Origin: Sepiola atlantica | Lineage: Eukaryota; Mollusca; Cephalopoda; Sepiida; Sepiolidae | Assembly: GCA_963556195.1 (NCBI GenBank) | Contig: CAUVYP010000244.1 | Coordinates: forward strand, 3,928,501-3,992,500 | Length of the DNA stretch: 64,000 nt | Reading direction: 5' to 3' | Part shown: piece after piece, positions 57,845 to 64,000 of the stretch | How positions within the stretch are numbered: the stretch's first letter is position 1 | Layout: the number at the start of each line of letters is the position of its first letter | Translations under genes and position numbers: made by a program | Notes under the pieces: generated by a model | What the model saw: only the letters and a program-made list of their open reading frames with translations | Database searches by the model: none | Told to the model about the DNA's origin: nothing

Positions 57845-58362
57845 CTGGGCATTTTTAACGACAGCTTACACAACGAAACGAGGTAAAAAAAACGAATATA
57901 CAAGAAATAAATGTTATAATAGCCAAATCATTTGTTTGTGCTTTAAATTATATTTTAAACGCTTTTTATTACATGTCGAAATTTCATTCCTTTTAAGAGC
58001 TGGTGAATTATTTCAGGGAAGATAGCTGCCGACTTTTTTGTCATCGTCGTCTGTTTCTTATTTCCAATTCGTTTTTTTAGCGCATTTTTAAAAAAAACTT
58101 TATCACTTTCTTCTTGCCGAAGGGGTTGGGTATTTGGGCGCCAGGGGGATATTTTACTTCGCCCTTCAATTTTCATTTGAGGGAGGGTGATTAGGGTTAC
58201 TTTTTTTGCCGCGAGCGGAGGGATATTTTAATTTGCCCATCATTTTGGGGGGGTGACGGGTCCTTGAGGAAGACTTTTTGTGCCAACATATGTTGACTTT
58301 ACTTTTTTAAATAGAATATTGAAAAAATCTTTGAAGTAGAATTTAAATCTCTTTCTCTCTCT

Positions 58363-58408
<46 letters not shown>

Positions 58409-58640
58409 TTGATTTTTATATTTTTAAACTTTAGTTTTTTTATTGGTTTTCGAAAACTCGAAGAATATTAATAATTTAATATTTATTTATAAATATTATA
58501 CTAAGCCCCTTTAAGAAATTACAGTTGAGCACTCTCGAAAAGCTCTAATGCAAAGTTCCGAATACGTTCGTTAAACACCCTCGACTAGTCTTCTATCTGT
58601 GCCCGCTTCTAGGTGCATATAGATCTTAATTTCCCTTAAT
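57845..58640. other. No gene recognised
   Basis: A short minus-strand frame (57955-58176, 73 codons, lysine-rich) has no recognisable motif and is not called. A (CT)n run lies at 58350-58410. Confidence 0.45.
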
Positions 58641-58649
58641 TACGTGACA

Positions 58650-58738
58650 GTTTCCGTTGGCCGAGTGGATATGGCGACTGCTTGCAGATTCTAGGCTGAC
58701 TCTGTGAATCGGGTTCGCGTCTCCCGACCGTCTGAAAT
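58650..58738 (+). repeat. tRNA-like sequence (class II type), probable SINE head
   Basis: It contains an A-box (TGGCCGAGTGG, about 58660) and a B-box-like stretch (GGGTTCGCGTCTCCC, about 58711) about 50 bases apart, with a D-arm like tRNA-Ser/Leu (TGGCCGAGTGGATATGGCGA). The acceptor stem does not pair well, so a functional tRNA is unlikely. The boxes would suit Pol III transcription through the adjacent ribozyme. Confidence 0.65.
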
Positions 58739-58747
58739 TGTTACTTT

Positions 58748-58793
58748 CCTGCACTGATGAGAGCAATAAGCTTGAAACGCTAACGTCTGTAGG
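58748..58793 (+). ncRNA. Minimal type I hammerhead ribozyme
   Basis: All core bases are present in order: CTGATGA (58754-58760), GAA (58774-58776), and cleavage triplet GTC ending at 58787. Stem I pairs cctgca (58748-58753) with tgtagg (58788-58793), six pairs with one G-U. Stem II pairs gagc (58761-58764) with gctt (58770-58773) around aataa, with a terminal G-U. Stem III is acg/cgt (58777-58779 with 58784-58786) closed by ctaa. A short stem III is typical of the minimal type I hammerheads in animal repeats. It would self-cleave after 58787. It lies 10 bases after the tRNA-like sequence. Confidence 0.82.
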
Positions 58794-58829
58794 TATTAAT
58801 AATTTAATATTTATATATATTGTTTTATT

Positions 58830-59315
58830 TTACTTCAGTCGAAGTTCTCATAAATTAAGGGGCCCTTTCCCGGGGCTAACACTTAATCACTATATGAGAT
58901 ACATAGATATTCAAATATATCATTAAAGTTCTCCTTTACCTGTCAAACGTAGAGTTAGTAAAGAAGTTAAGAACATTAATTTTCCTCTCCCCAACTGACC
59001 ATTTTACTATGTTATAGTATATCTTTGTTGTGGTCTCTTGGTCTACACCGGATTCCAGGACAAGAATTCATCTAGTCTGGTGGAGTATCCAGCTAAGTGC
59101 TGTTATTTGAGGTAACATTACTTGAAGAAGGTGCACCATTCCTCGTATGAGCAAGTGTATTGCCGTGTCGAGTGGATCTTATTTGGGCTTCGAATACTAT
59201 GTTATTTTGAATATTTGGTCAGGGTTTACTTGTGGGAGGAAGTATCCTGACAAACCCTTATACAGAGAGACCGAAGAAACTCAAGGATTTGGTCAAGTAA
59301 GTAATTAAAACTCTC
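58830..59315 (-). repeat. Solitary copy of the R2-type 5' unit
   Basis: It is collinear with 3960-4440 and 4690-5180 ('gtcgaagttctcataaatta', 'tatgagatacatagatatt', 'aggacaagaattcatct'). No other part of the R2-type element is nearby. Confidence 0.82.
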
Positions 59316-59334
59316 CAAATATATATGTGTATAT

Positions 59335-59392
59335 GTATGAAAGATGTATATATATATATATATATACAAAATTATTATTTTAAGGTAATATA

Positions 59393-59434
<42 letters not shown>

Positions 59435-59440
59435 ACCTAA
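59335..59440. repeat. (TA)n microsatellites
   Basis: Three TA runs separated by a short AT-rich stretch. Confidence 0.9.
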
Positions 59441-59449
59441 AAAAATAAT

Positions 59450-60230
59450 AGATTTCATATCCCCAATTTCTGGCTTAATAAATTATAATGATTAAATAAT
59501 GTGTCGATCAAAATAAAATATTTAGACAATCAAAAAAGACAATTACTCGCACCTGACGCCATTTAGTCAAATCAAATTAATCAAAGTAGATTGATATAGC
59601 AAATCCAAAACTATCTAGAACATTCAGTAGAAAATCTATAAACGTATATGTATATATAACACATATAATATATATATATAAATACATGTATATATATGTA
59701 TATGTATATACATATATTTAATTTTTAAATATTTTCAAACTAAATTAAATATAAATAATTATATAAATACATAAAACTATAAATAACCAAATCGGTAGTG
59801 TAATGGATTCGTCCGAACAAATAAAATACAGACAATCTTTGTAAATAACAAATAGATTTTCTTAGACAGAGACGAACAGCACAAGTAAGGAGGACATTCT
59901 TTAATAACAAACAAGTTAGCAAAACATTAATGTGGAACAAAACTTAGATCTAATATACGGAACGTTTTTGTTCTTGTCTGATCAACTCTGCTGGGAAGCC
60001 ATGAGATAAAATACTGTTTTGTTCTTAAATTCCCGAAACAGTTTTTTCATGGTAAACAACTGATTATCCCTTAAGTAATGTTAAGACTAGCGTAAATTCT
60101 TGGAATCAAACTAATATAGTGACTGTAAATAGTAAATTGACTTACAAGCAAAATATTTTCCAACGAATGGACTTGGGACTAAACGATGTTTTCTTTTTTC
60201 TTTTTCCATACAATCGTTGATAAATTCCAA
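59450..60230. other. AT-rich, no gene
   Basis: No coding signal or repeat of note is seen apart from TA-rich tracts near 59650-59720. Confidence 0.5.

Positions 60231-60231
<1 letters not shown>

Positions 60232-60290
<59 letters not shown>
60232..60290. repeat. (TA)n microsatellite
   Basis: About 29 uninterrupted TA units. Confidence 0.95.
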
Positions 60291-60293
<3 letters not shown>

Positions 60294-60404
60294 TTGCTTG
60301 TCATAAATCCATCCTTGTGAATAATCAGAAAAAAAATGATTAAACAGAACAATAGCAACTTTGATGTCCCGATGGCCGATTTGGTCGGTATTTGTATAAT
60401 TTAA

Positions 60405-61530
60405 ACTCTTAGTAGAATTGTAGAGCCTAACTTAGTGCGGTTATATAGGGATGATGGAATAATTGTTATCCCTAATACTAACGCCAACCTGTTATCAAAA
60501 ATACACAGAAAATTAATAAGAGCTTTCAAATATTTATGACTGAAAATAGGTATAACCCCAAACTGTAAGGAAGTAAATTATCTAGATATTGCCCTGAACT
60601 TGAAAAAGGGGTTTTACAAACCCTTTTAATGAAGACAACCACACACCATCTTACATTAACATTAGATCCAACCACGTGAAGTGTATAATTAAACAAATAC
60701 CTAAATCGATAACCACTAGAGTTAATAAACTCTCGGCATATAAGGAAATCTTTGAAGCGAATAAACACTCATATAATAGAGCACTAGATTGCAGTGGCTA
60801 CACTGAAAAACTCGAATATACCTAGAAGAAAAATAATTATAAATCCAGGAATAGAGGCCGGAAAATAATATGGTTCAACCCATCATAATGTCAACTATCC
60901 AACTTCAAAATCGGTAAAGCGTTCTTGAACCTAATAGATAAACATTTTAACGCGAACAATCGAGTAAGTAAGATATTCAATAGAAAAAAATTAAAATTAG
61001 TTACTCTTGTACCAAGAAAAGGATAGGATATTTAGTACACATAGTCAGAAAATATTAAATAATTCTAATAACATTACTGCAAAAGTAAATAAGTGTAATT
61101 GTCAGGTGAAGAATGAATGCCCACTAGACGGTAATTGCAAAGTAGAGTGCATAATTTATAAAGCCACGATATGTTTAGAAGATAACAACAGGAACAAGAA
61201 AGTCTACCTCGGCATTTCTACGGGAAACTGGTAGCAGCGTTTTTATGATCACAAACACTCATTCGTAAATCCAGAACTTTAGAACAAAACGGAGTTAGCG
61301 AAACAATGGTGGCTACTGAAAAATGAAAACCGAACACCGGTGATTTCTTTGTCAATCTTATGTCATTCTAACATTCCGAATGGATTTAGGCAAAGGTGCA
61401 ATTTGTGTTTGGATGAAAAAAATAAGAATCCTGAAATACGAACACGGTAATCTTCTAAACAGAAGAGATGAACTAATGGCGAAGTGCAGGCATAAATGTA
61501 AATTTAAAATAACCTACTACTCATAATCCG
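60405..61530 (+). pseudogene. Penelope-like element, end of RT and GIY-YIG endonuclease
   Basis: On the plus strand 'RLYRDDGIIVIPNTNANLLS' (about 60437-60496) is the RT catalytic segment of Penelope-like elements (YRDDG). It is followed by 'ITPNCKEVNYLDIALNLKKG' and, after many stops, by 61007-61290: 'CQVKNECPLDGNCKVECIIY', 'KATI', 'KKVYLGIS' and 'RFYDHKHSF'. This Cys-rich linker and GIY-YIG-type nuclease is the characteristic C-terminus of the family. The 5' half is missing. Stops make it a relic. Confidence 0.83.
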
Positions 61531-61689
61531 AGATCCATTAAGATCAGTAGTAGTGGATATACTAAGTTGAGTTTGCCTAGATTGTTCTTATACGTTATCA
61601 TTTATCTTTTAATTCCTTTCATGATTCTTTATCTATGTATCTCTTTATTTAAACATGATTTAATACAATTATAAGTAGTAGTATTAAGA

Positions 61690-62080
61690 TATTCATTATG
61701 ATACATGTGTACATGTATATGTGTGTATGCGTATATATATATGCATGTGTACGTGCATGTGTGTGTATATGTATGCATATATGTATATGTTTGTATATAT
61801 ATGTATTTGTATGTATATATATACATATGTATATATGTATGTGTTTGTATGTATGTATGTATGTTTATGTATATATGTATATACATGTATATAAATGTAT
61901 ATATGTATCTGTATATGTGTGTGTATGTGTGCATGTATATATATATATTTATATATTTTATATTTTTATAGCTGATATATATTTTATATTTTATATTTTC
62001 ATATTTCTATGTTTTTATATTTTTATATTTTTGTATTTTTATAGCTGATATATATTTTATATATATATATATATATTTTT
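61690..62080. repeat. TG/TA microsatellites
   Basis: (TATG)n, (TG)n and 'atatattttatattttt' runs; open frames here are artefacts. Confidence 0.92.
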
Positions 62081-62086
62081 TTAACA

Positions 62087-63850
62087 TAGTTCACCCCAAA
62101 CAAGGCAGGCCGCCACTGTAGGCGTAAGGGGCTACTGGGAAAAAGAAAATGGGAGAAGGTAGAGGGGTGGTCAACCTAGATTGGGATCAGCGCATCGAGG
62201 TTTCTGTTTACATTAGTTTTAAACTTCTGCATGTCTGTACTGTTGGGGAAACAGGGGGCAGGGAGGGAGTTCCAGAGGCCAGCAGTACGAGGAAAGAAGC
62301 TATTTGAGTAGAAGGCTCTCCGACATCTGGGGACCTCTACAGTGAATGAATGAGATTTAGTTGATTGTCGAGTTAGTCTAGTGAATTTACGTCGAGGGGG
62401 CACCAGAGTAGCCAATTCATCGGAGCATAATCCATTGAAGTATTTGTAAAACAAGCACAAGGATGCTACATTGCGGCGATGGGACAGAGGCTGGAGCTTG
62501 GCTGACAGTGAGGGACCTATTAGGTTGGCGATTCTTTTTTGGACCTTGTCAAGGAGGGAGAGACTAGTAGATGATGCACCAGCCCAGATGTGACAACAAT
62601 ACTCCATGCATGGGCGGATGGTGGCTTTGTAGAGATACAGGATAATGTCAGGTGTGAGGAGTTTACTAGCACGGTAGAGGGAGCCAACCTTCTTTGCGGC
62701 AGCCTTGGCAATGTCTTCAATGTATTTGTTCCAATTCATGTTACCTGTTAAGGTTAGGCCGAGGAGTTTGAATTATGAACTCTCAGGTAGGGTGTTATTT
62801 GCCATGACAATCGGTGGTTGAAAAGGTTCCTTGTAGTTATTGAAGGAAAGGAGTTTTGTCTTTGCGGCATTAAAAGTTACCAACCATTTATGACCCCAAT
62901 CCACTACAGCCTGGAGGTCATTTTCTAAAGATTCAGCCATTGCATCGGATATAATTGCGTCGGTTTTGCCAACATGGCGAGAGTAAAGGGTGGTGTCATC
63001 AGCAAATAAACCAATCTCAGACTCTATGCCATCAGGGAGATCGTTTATATAGATCAGGAACAACAAGGGTCCAAGGATAGAGCCCTGGGGTACACCAGCA
63101 TTTATGTCATGTTGCTTAGATGAACGGCCATCGAGGACAACCTGGATTTTTCTTTTGGCTAGGAAGGATCTAATTATATTAAGTAATTGCCCAGTAATAC
63201 CGTATGATCGTATTTTCAGGAGGAGCCCTTTATGCCATACCTTGTCAAAGGCCTTGGATATATCAAGCGCTACTGCCCTAGCTTCACCTGCCTTGTCGAG
63301 TGTATGATACATGCGTTCAGAGATGACCGTTAGGATGTCTGCAGTAGATCGTGATTGTCTAAATCCATACTAGCGGTCAGAAAGAAGTTTAGCATTAACT
63401 AAGTGTCGTACTATTGCTAGATTGATTAAGGATTCAAAGATTTTAGCAAAGATCGGCAGCAGACTGATTGGGCGATAGTTCTGGGGATCGGTTCTATTTC
63501 CAGAATTCTTGTAGACTGGTACCACAGAGGCAATTTTCCAGCTATCGGGGAAGCAAGATTCAGCTAGACACTTATTGTAGAGTTTGGAGAGGACAGGGGC
63601 CAGTTCAGCAGAGCATTTCTTTATTACTATTGTGGGTATAAGATCAGGCCCACAAGCTTTGGAGGTGCCAAGGTTTTTTATGATGTCTCTAACCTGAGAT
63701 GGGGTGATGACGAGGTTATCAAGTGTGGCTTCGGTCAGCAATAGGAATTCGGGGAGGGGGTGGTTATCTGAGTCCAAAGTAGAGTTAGAAGCGAAGCGCT
63801 GGGCAAGTAGTTCAGCCTTATCAGTGGCCGTGCAAGCGACATCATTGGTC
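62087..63850 (-). pseudogene. Jockey/CR1-type LINE, copy 2 (nearly complete RT)
   Basis: It reads leftward from a 5' truncation at about 63850 to the 3' end at about 62087 (ttaacatagttcacccc). 63777-63370 begins the RT ('ITPSQVRDIIKNLGTSKACG'), then 63312-62773 has 'ALDISKAFDKVWHKGLL', 'GVPQGSILGPLLFLIYINDL' and the catalytic 'LFADDTTLYS'. 62739-62176 is the C-terminal domain ('RPCMEYCCHIWAG', 'NSLPAPCF'). Only two nonsense changes separate the three open parts (near 63370 and 62774); copy 1 keeps a sense codon at the second. It lacks the endonuclease because of 5' truncation. Confidence 0.9.
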
Positions 63851-63852
63851 GA

Positions 63853-63853
63853 C

Positions 63854-63914
<61 letters not shown>

Positions 63915-64000
63915 ATTAATTATTATTATTATTATTATTTATTATTATTATTATTATTAATATTATAACTTTCATTATTATTAATGTGATGATTATTATT
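63853..64000. repeat. (ATT)n microsatellite
   Basis: A trinucleotide run starts immediately at the truncated LINE end and continues to the window end with few interruptions. Confidence 0.95.

Noticed and set aside
57955..58176. 73-residue lysine-rich ORF
   Set aside because: Short, without motif, repeat context or promoter; not supported as a gene.
58650..58738. Functional tRNA-Leu/Ser gene
   Set aside because: A and B boxes are present, but the acceptor stem does not pair and the anticodon arm is unclear.
61629..62048. Cys/Tyr/Ile-rich ORFs
   Set aside because: Microsatellite translations with no domain.
1..64000. CRISPR array, phage or bacterial defence system
   Set aside because: Tandem arrays here have no unique spacers, and all protein families are those of eukaryotic mobile elements or a TRIM-like gene.

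Overview
The window is animal (metazoan) nuclear DNA: very AT-rich, with GT-AG introns, a CCAAT/TATA promoter, TTAGGG-type telomere-like repeats, one RING/B-box (TRIM-type) gene, and otherwise almost wall-to-wall transposable elements and satellites. The phylum cannot be fixed from sequence alone. The mix (THAP/P-type transposon, Penelope-like element, R2-type and Jockey/CR1-type non-LTR elements, tRNA-like sequence next to a hammerhead ribozyme, dense TATG/CACA microsatellites) would suit a marine invertebrate such as a mollusc or cnidarian. No rRNA gene, CRISPR array or prokaryotic operon is present.

Layout. 1-3812 (-): broken R2-type retrotransposon, followed to about 5270 by tandem copies of its 5' part. 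5200-9990: minisatellite, foldback elements and dispersed repeats. 10012-21143: a THAP/P-type DNA transposon whose transposase is still recognisable. A Ty3/Gypsy-like LTR element (10972-14837, 5-bp target duplication TTTAC) sits in its last exon, and a 5'-truncated LINE plus a 38-bp minisatellite sit in its intron. 21150-25170: foldback, a Helitron-like element carrying about 507-bp tandem repeats, a perfect hairpin, and a SINE relic. 27744-30401 (+): a spliced, broken gene of a multicopy transposase-like family. 30990-34970: satellites, including one inserted in another. 35640-40160: a mosaic of LINE fragments, one split by a SINE with a U2-snRNA-like head. 40900-45480: repeats and a 1.9-kb deleted/foldback relative of the P-type element, with a near copy of its unoccupied target site about 2 kb away. 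46050-47400: CA/TA repeats.

47467-54803 (-) is the only convincing host gene: a TRIM-like protein (RING, two B-boxes, coiled coil, NHL/propeller-like C-terminus) encoded in one coding exon. A strong splice acceptor lies just before its start codon, and two similar candidate first exons with promoters lie 2.5 and 5.2 kb upstream. Two sister MITEs with perfect 8-bp target duplications lie in that putative 5'-UTR intron. A frameshift near 47725 separates the last propeller-like segment from the rest.

54890-64000: telomere-like blocks; a 43-bp satellite that contains a LINE endonuclease ORF; a tRNA-like sequence directly followed by a complete minimal hammerhead ribozyme (58748-58793); a Penelope-like relic with GIY-YIG motif; and a second LINE copy running to the window end. 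Most elements carry stops or frameshifts and look dead. The points most worth following up are the hammerhead/tRNA-like unit, the nested P-type element with its split THAP finger, the duplicated TRIM promoters and the U2-headed SINEs.
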